Shown here: piece after piece, positions 24,951 to 33,708 of the stretch
Position numbering within the stretch: the first letter of the stretch is position 1
How the letters are laid out: the number at the start of each line of letters is the position of its first letter
DNA from: Mesorhizobium sp.
GTDB taxonomy: Bacteria; Pseudomonadota; Alphaproteobacteria; Rhizobiales; Rhizobiaceae
Direction of reading: 5' to 3'
Assembly: GCF_023954305.1 (NCBI RefSeq)
Contig: NZ_JAMLIG010000001.1
Location: forward strand, 2,810,001 to 2,874,000
Length of the DNA stretch: 64,000 nt
Position numbers and translations under genes: made by a program
The notes under the pieces: model-generated
What the model saw: the letters and a program-made list of their open reading frames with translations, nothing else
Told to the model about the DNA's origin: nothing
Database searches by the model: none

Positions 24951-25355
24951 ATGCTCGAATATCGCGTCGAGGCACGGCGGGTCGATGCGCACGGCAGCGC
25001 TGCGACGACCAAAAGTGCGCAGATCGTCATGGATACCGACGTCAAGGGTCGGCCGGACGCGTTCAATCCGGCCGAACTGCTTCTCGCCGCCGTCGCGGCC
25101 TGCATGATCAAGGGCGTCGAGCGCGTCGCCCCGATGATCCATTTCGCGTTCTCCGGCGTCGATATCCGGCTTCACGCGGTCCGACAGGACGCGCCGCCGA
25201 AGATCGTCGCGATCGACTACGAGATCGTCGTCGACACGGAGGAGGACGATCGCCGGCTCGAGCTCCTGCATACCAATATCCGCAAATACGGCACGATCTC
25301 GAACACGGTCGCAGCGGCGACGAGGCTCGAAGGCATCATCCGCCGCAAAGCGTAG
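24951..25355 (+). CDS. OsmC-family protein
   Basis: Protein of 134 residues (from the ATG; a GTG at 24942 adds three). It has the OsmC pattern: FNPAELLLAAVAACMIKGVERVA with the single reactive-site Cys, and IRKYGTISNTVAAATRLEGII near the end. Only one of the two peroxidatic Cys of OsmC/Ohr is obvious, so peroxidase activity is uncertain. It stands between a hydrolase and a TPR gene on the same strand. Confidence 0.88.
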   Translation: MLEYRVEARRVDAHGSAATTKSAQIVMDTDVKGRPDAFNPAELLLAAVAACMIKGVERVAPMIHFAFSGVDIRLHAVRQDAPPKIVAIDYEIVVDTEEDDRRLELLHTNIRKYGTISNTVAAATRLEGIIRRKA

Positions 25356-25436
25356 ATGCCGGCCGCGACGGCGCATCGCTAGCGCGCGGCAGTGCGCGGG
25401 TCTACACTTTGCGGAGACAAGCATGAGGCGACTGCG

Positions 25437-26756
25437 ATGAAGGATAGGCTCGGCCTGGAACTGACGGGCGCGAACGAGGCGTCGCTCGTTCACTACGAGC
25501 GAGGTCTGCGCCAGCTGCAGACCTTCGCCGGCGATCCGGTCGCATCGGCCAATGCGGCGATCGAAGAGGCTCCGGGCTTCGTCATGGCGCAGATGCTGAA
25601 GGCCTGGCTCTACGGCCTGTCGACCGACAGGGCGGCGATGGATGTCGCGCGCGGAATCCATGCCTCGATCAAGGATCAGGAGATGACCGCGCGCGAGGCC
25701 GGCCATGTCGCCGCGCTCGGGCGCCTGGTCGGCGGCGAATGGAACGGTGCCGGCGAGACGCTCGCCGCTGTCGCGCGCGATTTTCCGCGCGACGCGCTGG
25801 CGCTGCAGGCCGGTCACCAGATCGACTTCTTCACCGGCAACGCGCCCATGCTGCGCGACCGGATCGCCACCGCCTTGCCGCACTGGGACGCCTCGATGCC
25901 GGGCTACCACGCCATGCTGGCCGCGCACGCCTTCGGGCTGGAGGAGACCGGCGACTATGCCGCGGCGGAGGCAGCGGGGCGACGGTCGGTGGAGCTTGAG
26001 CCGCACGACGGCTGGGGCCAGCACGCGGTGGCGCATGTGATGGAGATGCAGTGCCGCCAGGCCGACGGCATCGGCTGGATGCGTGGGGCCTTTGCCAATG
26101 GCGCCGAGGACAGCTTCATGAAGGTGCACAACTGGTGGCACCTGGCGCTGTTCCACTACGATCTCGGCCTGCACGACGAGGTGTTTGCGCTCTATGATGG
26201 GCCGATCTACGGCGACCGGTCGACGCTGGCGCTCAACATGGTCGACGCGTCCGCGCTGCTCTGGCGGCTGCATCTCGGCGGGGTGGAGGCGGGGGAGCGC
26301 TGGCAGGTGCTTGCCGACAACTGGCTGCCGCTCGCCGAGGACGGCACCTATGCCTTCAACGACATGCACGCGATGATGGCATTCGCCGCCGCCGGACGGG
26401 CGGGAGCGATCCGAACCCTGCTTTCCGCGCAGGAGGCGGCAGTCGAGGCCGGCGGCGACAATGCCGGATTCACGCGAGACATCGGCCTGCCGGCGACGCG
26501 CGGCATCCTCGCCTTCGAGGCCGGCGACTACAAGACCGCGGCCGAACTGCTCGGACCAATCCGCGCCATCGCCCACCGTTTCGGCGGTAGTCACGCCCAG
26601 CGCGACGTGATCGACCTGACGCTGATCGAAGCGTCTATCCGCTCCGGCGACGCGGCGCGGGCCCGCAGACTCGCCGAGGAGCGCATGATCGCGCGGCCGC
26701 ACAGCCCGCTGTCGGCGATCTTCCGGGACAGGGCGCAGAAGCTCGCGGCGAACTGA
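25437..26756 (+). CDS. TPR-repeat protein, TTC38-like
   Basis: Soluble helical protein of 439 residues without signal peptide, starting MKDRLGLELTGANEASL. Helical repeat pairs run along the whole length. The blocks HNWWHLALFHYDLGLHDEVFALYDGPI, MVDASALLWRLHLGG and DMHAMMAFAAAGR characterise the TTC38 family, which is shared by bacteria and animals and has no known biochemical role. I see no partner in the neighbourhood. Confidence 0.88.
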   Translation: MKDRLGLELTGANEASLVHYERGLRQLQTFAGDPVASANAAIEEAPGFVMAQMLKAWLYGLSTDRAAMDVARGIHASIKDQEMTAREAGHVAALGRLVGGEWNGAGETLAAVARDFPRDALALQAGHQIDFFTGNAPMLRDRIATALPHWDASMPGYHAMLAAHAFGLEETGDYAAAEAAGRRSVELEPHDGWGQHAVAHVMEMQCRQADGIGWMRGAFANGAEDSFMKVHNWWHLALFHYDLGLHDEVFALYDGPIYGDRSTLALNMVDASALLWRLHLGGVEAGERWQVLADNWLPLAEDGTYAFNDMHAMMAFAAAGRAGAIRTLLSAQEAAVEAGGDNAGFTRDIGLPATRGILAFEAGDYKTAAELLGPIRAIAHRFGGSHAQRDVIDLTLIEASIRSGDAARARRLAEERMIARPHSPLSAIFRDRAQKLAAN

Positions 26757-26922
26757 CTCCTCGACCTACGGAGAGTATCTGGCCGGACCAGAATTAATCC
26801 GAGTCACGAAAAAAATCGGTTCAAATTCTCTCCGCTTCTGGTATGGAAGAACCTGACGCAGGAGCGTCGGCCGAACCAAGAGACGTGCACAGCACGCGCG
26901 CCGGCCGGGAGGATAGGCAGAT

Positions 26923-28377
26923 ATGTATCTCGGACTGGATCTCGGCACGTCCGGCGTCAAGGCGCTGCTGATCGACGGCGAGCAGCGCATCGTCGCCTCG
27001 GCGACGGGGCATCTCGACGTGTCGCGGCCGTATCCCGGCTGGTCCGAGCAGGATCCGGCGCAATGGGTGCGTGCGACCGAGGACGCGATGCTGGCGCTCA
27101 AGGCCAGCCATCCGAAAGACGTCGCGGCGGTCAAGGGCATCGGCCTGTCGGGCCAAATGCACGGCGCGACGCTGTTGGGGTCGGCGGACGAGGTGCTGCG
27201 GCCGTGCATCCTGTGGAACGACACGCGCAGCCACAAGGAAGCCGCCGCGCTCGACGCGGATCCGATGTTTCGGAAAATCTCCGGCAACATCGTCTTCCCG
27301 GGCTTTACCGCCCCGAAGCTTGCCTGGGTGAAGGCGAACGAGCCGAAGCTCTTCGCCCAGGTGCGCAAGGTGCTCCTGCCGAAGGATTACCTCAGGCTTT
27401 GGCTGACTGGCGAGCATATTTCGGAAATGTCGGATTCGGCCGGCACGTCCTGGCTCGACACGGGCGGGCGGAAATGGTCGGGCGAATTGCTGGCGGCCAC
27501 GGATCTCGATGAGCGCCACATGCCGGCGCTGGTCGAGGGCACCGCGCCCGGCGGTACCTTGCGGGGCGCGGTCGCGGCGCGTTGGGGCATGGGCGGCAAT
27601 GTCATCGTTGCCGGCGGGGCAGGGGACAATGCGGCCTCGGCGATCGGCATGGGGACGGTCGCGCAAGGCCGCGCCTTCGTCTCGCTGGGCACGTCGGGCG
27701 TGCTGTTCGCGGCCAACGCCTCATATCTCCCGAACCCCGAAAGCGCGGTGCACACGTTCTGCCACGCGCTGCCGGACACCTGGCACCAGATGGGCGTGAT
27801 CCTGTCGGCGACGGATTCGCTCAACTGGCTCTGCGAGATCACAGGCCGCGACGCACAGGAACTGACTGCAGAGCTCGGCGACACCCCGACCGGGCCGGGC
27901 AAGGTCGCCTTCCTGCCCTATCTCTCCGGCGAACGCACGCCGCACAACGACGCGGCGATCCGGGGCGCCTTCACCGGTCTCGGCCACGAGAGCGGGCGCG
28001 CGGCGCTGACGCAGGCTGTACTGGAAGGTGTGGCCTTCGCCCTGCGCGATAATCTCGAAGCGCTTCGGGCTGCCGGCACGGAGCTGTCGCGCGTCACTGC
28101 CATCGGCGGCGGCTCGCGCTCGCGCTACTGGCTCGGCGTCATCGCCAACAGCCTCGGCATCGCGGTCGACATCCCGGCCGATGGCGATTTCGGCGCGGCC
28201 TTCGGGGCGGCCCGCCTCGGCCTGATCGCTGCAACCTCGGCCGATCCGCTGGCCGTCTGCACACCTCCGGCGACCTCCGCCACCACCGAACCCGACGCCC
28301 GCCTCGCCCCGTCCTACGAGGACGCATGGAAGCGTTGGCGCGGTCTTTATCCTGCCATCAGATCAACCTCGATGTGA
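26923..28377 (+). CDS. xylB: Xylulokinase
   Basis: FGGY-family kinase of 484 residues that phosphorylates D-xylulose to xylulose-5-phosphate. The N-terminal phosphate-binding LGLDLGTSGVKALLID, the substrate loop GLSGQMHGATLL and PCILWNDTRS are present. The C-terminal GGGSRSRYWLGVIAN motif completes the family pattern. A GGGAGGA precedes the ATG. It is followed by xylA, with a palindromic element in the 168-bp gap. No xylose transporter or regulator gene is visible nearby. Confidence 0.96.
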   Translation: MYLGLDLGTSGVKALLIDGEQRIVASATGHLDVSRPYPGWSEQDPAQWVRATEDAMLALKASHPKDVAAVKGIGLSGQMHGATLLGSADEVLRPCILWNDTRSHKEAAALDADPMFRKISGNIVFPGFTAPKLAWVKANEPKLFAQVRKVLLPKDYLRLWLTGEHISEMSDSAGTSWLDTGGRKWSGELLAATDLDERHMPALVEGTAPGGTLRGAVAARWGMGGNVIVAGGAGDNAASAIGMGTVAQGRAFVSLGTSGVLFAANASYLPNPESAVHTFCHALPDTWHQMGVILSATDSLNWLCEITGRDAQELTAELGDTPTGPGKVAFLPYLSGERTPHNDAAIRGAFTGLGHESGRAALTQAVLEGVAFALRDNLEALRAAGTELSRVTAIGGGSRSRYWLGVIANSLGIAVDIPADGDFGAAFGAARLGLIAATSADPLAVCTPPATSATTEPDARLAPSYEDAWKRWRGLYPAIRSTSM

Positions 28378-28384
28378 CGGTATG

Positions 28385-28510
28385 CCCCCTCACCCCGCCT
28401 CCGCTTCGCTCGGCGGACCTCTCCCCAAGGGGAGAGGGAGCCTGCAACGTCGGCTTCCCCTTCTCCCCAGCGGGGAGAAGGTGGCCGCGAAGCGGCCGGA
28501 TGAGGGGGCG
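28385..28510. repeat. Palindromic element, copy 1 (xylB-xylA gap)
   Basis: Composite of a left half (CCCCCTCACCC, then TCCGCTTCGCTCGG, then CTCTCCCC-AA-GGGGAGAG) and an outwardly similar right half ending GGATGAGGGGGCG. The left half matches the arm of the element at 40025 with only a few differences. Confidence 0.75.
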
Positions 28511-28545
28511 CCTTCCTCGCCAGATAGGAATAGAAAGGTATTGCC

Positions 28546-29856
28546 ATGACCACGGGATTCTTCGGCGACATCAAGCCGGTCAAGTATGAAGGGCCGGACT
28601 CCACCAATCCGCTCGCCTACCGCTTCTACAATCCCGACGAGGTGGTCGCCGGCAAGCGGATGGAGGACCATCTGCGCTTCTCCATCGCCTACTGGCATTC
28701 CTTCGCCTGGCCGGGCGGCGATCCGTTTGGCGGTCAGACCTTCGAGCGCCCCTGGTTCGGCGAAACGATGGAAGGGGCACGGCTCAAGGCGGACGTCGCC
28801 TTCGAGATGTTCACGCTGCTCGGCACGCCCTACTACTGTTTCCACGACGCCGACGTGCGCCCCGAGGGCAAGACCTTCTCCGAAAGCCTCGGCCGCTTCG
28901 AGGAGATGGTGGACATCTTCGCCACGAAGCAGAAACAGACCGGCGTCAAGCTCTTGTGGGGCACGGCGAACCTCTTCTCCAACCGCCGCTACATGGCGGG
29001 CGCGGCGACCAATCCCGACCCGGACGTGTTCGCCTATGCGGCGGCGACGGTGAAGGCCTGCATCGACGCGACCGAGAAGCTCAAGGGCGAGAACTATGTG
29101 CTCTGGGGCGGGCGCGAGGGCTACGAGACGCTTCTCAACACCGACATGAAGCGCGAGCGCGAGCAGGCGGGCCGCTTCCTGTCGATGGTCGTCGACTACA
29201 AGCACCGCATCGGCTTCAAGGGCACGATCCTGATCGAGCCGAAGCCGCAGGAGCCGACCAAGCATCAGTACGACTACGACGTCGCGACGGTCTACGGTTT
29301 CCTCAAGGATTTCGGCCTTGAGAAGGAGGTCAAGGTCAATATCGAGCAGGGCCATGCGATCCTGGCCGGCCATACCTTCGAGCACGAGCTGGCGACCGCC
29401 AACGCGCTCGGCATCTTCGGCTCGATCGACATGAACCGCAACGACTACCAGTCGGGCTGGGACACCGACCAGTTCCCCAACAACGTGCCGGAGATGGCGC
29501 TGGCCTTCTACGAGGTGCTGAAGGCCGGCGGCTTCAAGACCGGCGGCACCAATTTCGACGCCAAGCTGCGCCGCCAGTCGCTCGACCCGCAGGATCTGCT
29601 CATCGCCCATATCGGCGGCATGGACTGCTGTGCGCGCGGGCTGAAGGCGGCGGCGAAGATGATCGAGGACAAGGCGCTCTCCGGCCCGCTGGAGGAACGC
29701 TATGCCGGTTGGAAATCGGCCGAGGGCAAGGCGATCCTCTCCGGCAAGCGCACGCTGGAGGACTTGTCGGAACGCGTGGTCAAGAAGAAGATCGAGCCGC
29801 AGCCGAAGTCGGGCCGGCAGGAATGGCTGGAGAACGTGGTCAATCGTTACGTGTGA
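28546..29856 (+). CDS. xylA: Xylose isomerase
   Basis: Class II xylose isomerase of 436 residues converting D-xylose to D-xylulose. It starts MTTGFFGDIKPVKYEG. The catalytic His/Asp block is YYCFHDADVRPEG and the metal-binding Glu/Lys block is LIEPKPQEPTKHQYDYD. The C-terminal NFDAKLRRQS and IAHIGGMDCCARGL are family-specific. The length is normal. The palindromic element upstream separates it from xylB but does not disrupt the operon order. Confidence 0.97.
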   Translation: MTTGFFGDIKPVKYEGPDSTNPLAYRFYNPDEVVAGKRMEDHLRFSIAYWHSFAWPGGDPFGGQTFERPWFGETMEGARLKADVAFEMFTLLGTPYYCFHDADVRPEGKTFSESLGRFEEMVDIFATKQKQTGVKLLWGTANLFSNRRYMAGAATNPDPDVFAYAAATVKACIDATEKLKGENYVLWGGREGYETLLNTDMKREREQAGRFLSMVVDYKHRIGFKGTILIEPKPQEPTKHQYDYDVATVYGFLKDFGLEKEVKVNIEQGHAILAGHTFEHELATANALGIFGSIDMNRNDYQSGWDTDQFPNNVPEMALAFYEVLKAGGFKTGGTNFDAKLRRQSLDPQDLLIAHIGGMDCCARGLKAAAKMIEDKALSGPLEERYAGWKSAEGKAILSGKRTLEDLSERVVKKKIEPQPKSGRQEWLENVVNRYV

Positions 29857-29865
29857 CGCCAGGTC

Positions 29866-30594
29866 TTAGCTCGCGGTGACAATCAGCAGGCCAAGAAGGC
29901 CAAGGGCGCTCAGCACGAACCACCCGTCCCCTCGCCTAAGCCTCGGCGCGGCGGTGATCGTACGGGGACCGCCGTCGAGGCCGCGCACCTCCATCGCGGT
30001 CGCCGCGCGGCTGGCGCGGCGGATGGCGTAGGCGAGCAGGGGAACGACGAGGGACGCCGTCTCGAACGGGCCGGGGATGCGGCGCGGCGGGCGGCCGCCG
30101 CGCATGGCCCGCGCGAGGCGGATCTGCTGCGCTTGCACCGCGAGGTCGGGCACGAGGTGGAGCGCCGAGAACAGCGCATAGCCGATGCGTGGCGACAGCC
30201 GCCAGTTCGCCATCAGTGCTTTGATGAAGCCGCCCGGGTCGGTGGTCAGCGCGAACAGCGCCGACACCATGCCGCAGGCCACCGCGCGCAGGAACAGCAC
30301 GATCCCGGCCGAGAACGCCGCCGAGCCCAAGGGTGCTTCGCCCGCCATGCGCAGCGCGAAATCGCTCTCTTCGCGGAACAGAACGCTGGTCGTGAGGAAG
30401 CCGAACCCGAACAGGGCGAACGGAACCATCAGCGCCGCCACGACGAACGGCGACTTCCGCTCCAGCACGATCAGCGCCGCGGTCGCGATCAGGATCGTGG
30501 CAGCCTGGAAGCGCGCGTCGAAGACCAGGATCGAGGCCGTCACCCAGGCGAGGCAGACGACGAGTTTGGGCAGTGGATGGAGCCGGCTCAGCAT
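29866..30594 (-). CDS. ykoC: ECF transporter transmembrane (T) component, YkoC-like
   Basis: Membrane protein of 242 residues with about five to six helices, carrying the EcfT pattern SRLHPLPKLVVCLAWV at the start. The coupling-helix motifs ARAMRGGRPPRR and ATAMEVRGLDGG are both present, with the A-R-G signatures that contact the ATPases. It is the last gene of the riboswitch-controlled operon and overlaps the ATPase gene by 7 bp. Confidence 0.9.
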   Translation of the reverse strand: MLSRLHPLPKLVVCLAWVTASILVFDARFQAATILIATAALIVLERKSPFVVAALMVPFALFGFGFLTTSVLFREESDFALRMAGEAPLGSAAFSAGIVLFLRAVACGMVSALFALTTDPGGFIKALMANWRLSPRIGYALFSALHLVPDLAVQAQQIRLARAMRGGRPPRRIPGPFETASLVVPLLAYAIRRASRAATAMEVRGLDGGPRTITAAPRLRRGDGWFVLSALGLLGLLIVTAS

Positions 30595-32243
30595 GGCGCA
30601 TGTTCCTCTAGCCAGCGCAGGGCAGGCGTCGCCGCCGGCTCCTCCAGCCCCGTCTGCCCAAGCAAGGCTTCGTCGCGGGCGAGCTCGATCATCGGCCGGT
30701 CGGCGAGAATGCCGCCGTCGCCGACCACCACCGCGCGCGAGCAGGTCTTCAGTGCGAAATCCATGTCGTGGGTGACGACGGCCAGCGCCCGACCGCCTTG
30801 CGCCAGCGATCGCAGCCGGTGCGACAGGGCGTCCACGCCGGCGGCATCGAGGCCGGCGGTGGGTTCGTCCAGCACCAGCAGCGGCCAGCGGTCGGCGGCG
30901 ACCAGAGCGAGCAGGGCAAGCCGTCGCTTCTGACCCGTCGACAGCTCGAACGGGTGGCGCCGCTCGAGGCCGGCGAGGCCCCAGTCGGCGAGCAGCCGGT
31001 CGGCTTGCGCGAACCGCTTCTCCTTCGCGACCGTCCGGCCGAGGGCCTCCGCGATTTCCTCACGAACCGAGCCAGCCATGAGCTGGCTCTCGGGATTCTG
31101 GAAGGCCATGCCGCCGGGCGGACCGTCGCGGCGGCCGGCGTGCAGCCGCAACAGGCCAGCCAGCGTCGCGCCCAGAGTCGATTTGCCTGCGCCGTTTCGG
31201 CCGAGGATGGCGAGGCACTCGCCGGCTCTCACATCCAGTGTGACGTTGCGCAACACGACCGGACCGAACAGCGGCGCGCAGGCGGCGTCGGTGAGACGCG
31301 CGAGCGGTTCCGCGCCGGATGCAGCGGGCGGGACGGCGCATCGGCTTGCCACGAAAGACCGCACGGCGGAGATCGCGGCGTTGCTTGGCGCCTCCTCCCG
31401 TCGATCGAGCGCGCGCAGGGCTTCCTCGATCGACAGCGGCGGCACGTCGAGCGCGATCCCGGCTCGGCGGAACTCTTCGTCGAGTTCCGCCGCGGCGGGT
31501 CGCCAGATGCCGCGGGCGGCGAGATCCGCGCCATGGGTGCGGAACAGCCGGCGCGGCTCGCCCTCAGCGAACAACCGTCCGTCGGCGTCAAGCACGGCGA
31601 CGCGGTCGATGTCGCCGATCAGCCCGTCGAGTCGGTGGTCGACGACCAGCACGCCGCGACCGGCGCGCGGTTCGAGCAGCAGCGCTCGCAAGCGTGCCGC
31701 GGCCTCCGGTGCCAGGTGGGCGGTCGGCTCATCGGCAATGAACAGTGCCGCATCCTGCGCCAGTGCCGCGGCGAGCGCGACGAGTTGCCGCTCGCCGCCG
31801 GACAGCGTTGCGGTGCGGCGGTCGCGCCAGGCGGTGGATATGCCGGTGCGCTGCATAGCATCCGCTACACGCCGGCCAATCTCGTCTTCCGGCAGGTGGC
31901 GGTTTTCCAGTGCGAAGGCAATCTCGTCGGCGACGCTCATGCCGCAGAGCGTCTGCTCGGCGTCCTGATGCAGCCAGGCGACGGTGTCCGACCATTCGGC
32001 CGGCGAGCGCGAGGTTGCGTCTCGGCCCGCGAGTTCTGCCTTGCCGGCGACTGTCGCCGGGATGGCGGCCGGCACGAGGCCGTTGACCGTCGCCAGCAGC
32101 GTCGACTTGCCCGCGCCGGACGGGCCGAGCACCAAGAGCCTCTGGCCGCGCCGCAGCGATAGCGTAACCGGACCGACCGCGTCGCGCTCCTGGTAGGGAT
32201 AGCGGACCGTCAGGTCGTGCCACGCGACGAGTTCGTCAGGCAT
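30588..32243 (-). CDS. ykoD: ECF transporter duplicated ATP-binding protein, YkoD-like
   Basis: Tandem ATPase of 551 residues powering a thiamine-precursor ECF importer. NBD1 has Walker A LGPSGAGKST, signature LSGGERQ and FIADEPTAHL. NBD2 has LGRNGAGKST, LSTGQKRR and LVLDEPTAGLD. Both halves look catalytically complete, as expected for a fused EcfA/EcfA'. I chose the ATG at 32243 (MPDELVAWHDL), which overlaps the S-component stop by 8 bp; an in-frame TTG 30 bases upstream is less likely. Confidence 0.92.
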   Translation of the reverse strand: MPDELVAWHDLTVRYPYQERDAVGPVTLSLRRGQRLLVLGPSGAGKSTLLATVNGLVPAAIPATVAGKAELAGRDATSRSPAEWSDTVAWLHQDAEQTLCGMSVADEIAFALENRHLPEDEIGRRVADAMQRTGISTAWRDRRTATLSGGERQLVALAAALAQDAALFIADEPTAHLAPEAAARLRALLLEPRAGRGVLVVDHRLDGLIGDIDRVAVLDADGRLFAEGEPRRLFRTHGADLAARGIWRPAAAELDEEFRRAGIALDVPPLSIEEALRALDRREEAPSNAAISAVRSFVASRCAVPPAASGAEPLARLTDAACAPLFGPVVLRNVTLDVRAGECLAILGRNGAGKSTLGATLAGLLRLHAGRRDGPPGGMAFQNPESQLMAGSVREEIAEALGRTVAKEKRFAQADRLLADWGLAGLERRHPFELSTGQKRRLALLALVAADRWPLLVLDEPTAGLDAAGVDALSHRLRSLAQGGRALAVVTHDMDFALKTCSRAVVVGDGGILADRPMIELARDEALLGQTGLEEPAATPALRWLEEHAPC

Positions 32244-32817
32244 GTCCGGACCGGCGGTCGCGGTCGATGGCAAGGCCGGAGAGCACGCCGGTCTTGTAGA
32301 GCGCCTCGGTGACGAGATGGCCGGCCAGGCCGCCGAGCAGCGCGCCGCTGAGGCAGCGCAGGACGAACATCGTCACCAGCAGGCCGGGGGCGAGTGCGCC
32401 GTAGTCGAAGCGGATCCAGGTGTAGATGAATGAGAACACGGCTGCCCCGACCCCTGCCGCCATCAACACCGGCAGACGGTAGTTCTTCCAGCGGGTCGCG
32501 GCGAAGACCGCTTCCGCTCCGGCGCCCTGGACGAGGCCGGTGACGAGCAAAAGCAGGCCGGCCGGGCTGCCGAGCAGCACCTGCACGAGCGCTGCCAGCA
32601 GTTCCGACAGGAGTGCGGCGCCCGGCTTGCGGATGATCGCGGCGGCGATGATAGAGACGATGAACCAGAAGCCCATCACCACGTCCATCGTCACCGGGCC
32701 GAAGATCGCCTGCGCGATCAGCCACACCTGCACCCAGGCGAGGTAGAGCACGCCGAAGACCGCGCCGAGCACGGCGACGATCAGGATTTCACGCAGGGTC
32801 CAGCCGTACTGGTTCAT
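32236..32817 (-). CDS. ykoE: ECF transporter substrate-binding (S) component, YkoE family
   Basis: Very hydrophobic protein of 193 residues with about five to six membrane helices (LREILIVAVLGAVFGVLYLAWVQVW; ELLAALVQVLLGSPAGLLLLVTGLVQGAGAEAVFAATRW). This is the YkoE pattern. In known systems YkoE captures hydroxymethylpyrimidine or thiamine. The gene order here, ykoF-E-D-C, under a TPP riboswitch fits that role. A soluble C-terminal tail rich in Asp/Arg follows the last helix. Confidence 0.9.
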   Translation of the reverse strand: MNQYGWTLREILIVAVLGAVFGVLYLAWVQVWLIAQAIFGPVTMDVVMGFWFIVSIIAAAIIRKPGAALLSELLAALVQVLLGSPAGLLLLVTGLVQGAGAEAVFAATRWKNYRLPVLMAAGVGAAVFSFIYTWIRFDYGALAPGLLVTMFVLRCLSGALLGGLAGHLVTEALYKTGVLSGLAIDRDRRSGHA

Positions 32818-32874
32818 CTCTATATCTCCGGATAGGGGGAAAGGTGCCGGCGCAGCCGCCGGCGGGAAAGGCCG

Positions 32875-33483
32875 TCAGATCTTGGACGGGCTGTTCGCCG
32901 AGACCGTCAGGTCCATGGCCACATGTCCTTCCGCTGCGCCGAAGCGGAGGAAGGCTTCGCCGAGCGTGGCGAAGACAGGGCCGGCATCGCCCCTGAGCTT
33001 GGTGCAGAAGTTCTTCGACCGGTCGAAGACGCTGGACGCCTTGAGGAAGTCGATGCAGCCGTAGATCTCGTCCATGTGCTGGACGGCGCCGAGCGGATAG
33101 AGCGAGAACTGCGCGGCGACGCCCTGTCCGGTCGGTTCCGCGGTTGCGACCGCGTCGCGGGCGAGCACGATCCGTTCGGCCAAATCGGCGCGGGTGCCGG
33201 CCCCGGAGAGCGGCGTGCAGATCGGATCGTCCGGCTCGCCGGGGCAGCCGCGCGAGACGGTGGCGTGGAGAACGCAATGCGTGCCGGTGCTGGCGGCGGC
33301 GACGAAGAGGTCGCGCATGGCGGGGAACAGCCGGTCCGGCGGTCCGACGATCAGGGTCGAGACGTCGTCGGTTTCGATGCGGAAGTCGGATCGGTAGGGA
33401 TCGAGCGCATGAAGCGCGCCGAGGATGATGCCGACGAAGTCGTCGGACATGGGGTACAGGGAAATCTGTGCGCCGGAAAACAT
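32875..33483 (-). CDS. ykoF: YkoF-family thiamine/HMP-binding protein
   Basis: Cytoplasmic protein of 202 residues with two related ferredoxin-like halves: GAQISLYPMSDDFVGIILGALHAL (about 4-27) and AAQFSLYPLGAVQHMDEIYGCIDFL (about 121-145). This internal duplication is characteristic of YkoF, which binds thiamine and its pyrimidine part. I start it at the ATG at 33483 (MFSGAQISL). The longer open frame upstream is the TPP riboswitch being read as protein. It is the first gene of the ykoFEDC operon. Confidence 0.93.
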   Translation of the reverse strand: MFSGAQISLYPMSDDFVGIILGALHALDPYRSDFRIETDDVSTLIVGPPDRLFPAMRDLFVAAASTGTHCVLHATVSRGCPGEPDDPICTPLSGAGTRADLAERIVLARDAVATAEPTGQGVAAQFSLYPLGAVQHMDEIYGCIDFLKASSVFDRSKNFCTKLRGDAGPVFATLGEAFLRFGAAEGHVAMDLTVSANSPSKI

Positions 33484-33488
33484 GTGTC

Positions 33489-33580
33489 GCCTCGCTCCGC
33501 TGGCATTAACCAGATCAGCTTGAGGGTCCACGGACATGTCGCCCGCATCTCAGCCCCGGCACTACGGAGCACCCCTGTCG
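33489..33580 (-). promoter_or_regulatory. TPP riboswitch (THI element)
   Basis: Read on the minus strand the RNA runs from CGACAGGGGTGCTCCG through GGGGCTGAGATGCGG and ACCCTCAAGCTGATCTGG to TTAATGCCAGCGGAGCGAGG. The invariant blocks GGGGTGC, GCTGAGA, ACCTGATCTGG-like (GCTGATCTGG) and AATGCCAGCG are all present. GCTCCG and CGGAGC can pair at the base. The ribosome-binding purines (GGAGCGAGG) lie in the 3' strand just before the ykoF ATG, so ligand binding probably blocks translation initiation. Confidence 0.95.
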
Positions 33581-33657
33581 AATAGGTGCCCGATAGCATC
33601 GCGGACCGCGTCAGTGCAAGCCGTGAAACAAGTTCTTTCCGGTACCACGCAGCCGCC

Positions 33658-33691
33658 TTGACCCGCTCCCGCAAAACTACCATACAAGTTT
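33658..33691 (+). promoter_or_regulatory. Putative uxuAB promoter with overlapping palindrome
   Basis: TTGACC (33658-33663), 17 bases, CATACA (33681-33686). An imperfect palindrome with arms AAACT and AGTTT (33674-33691) covers the -10 region and is a candidate GntR-type operator. No uxu regulator gene is adjacent. Confidence 0.4.
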
Positions 33692-33708
33692 GCGCGAGGA
33701 GGACGGCG

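Noticed and set aside
33484..33585. Extra N-terminal residues of YkoF or of mannonate dehydratase
   Set aside because: This stretch is the TPP riboswitch; the open frames across it are accidental.
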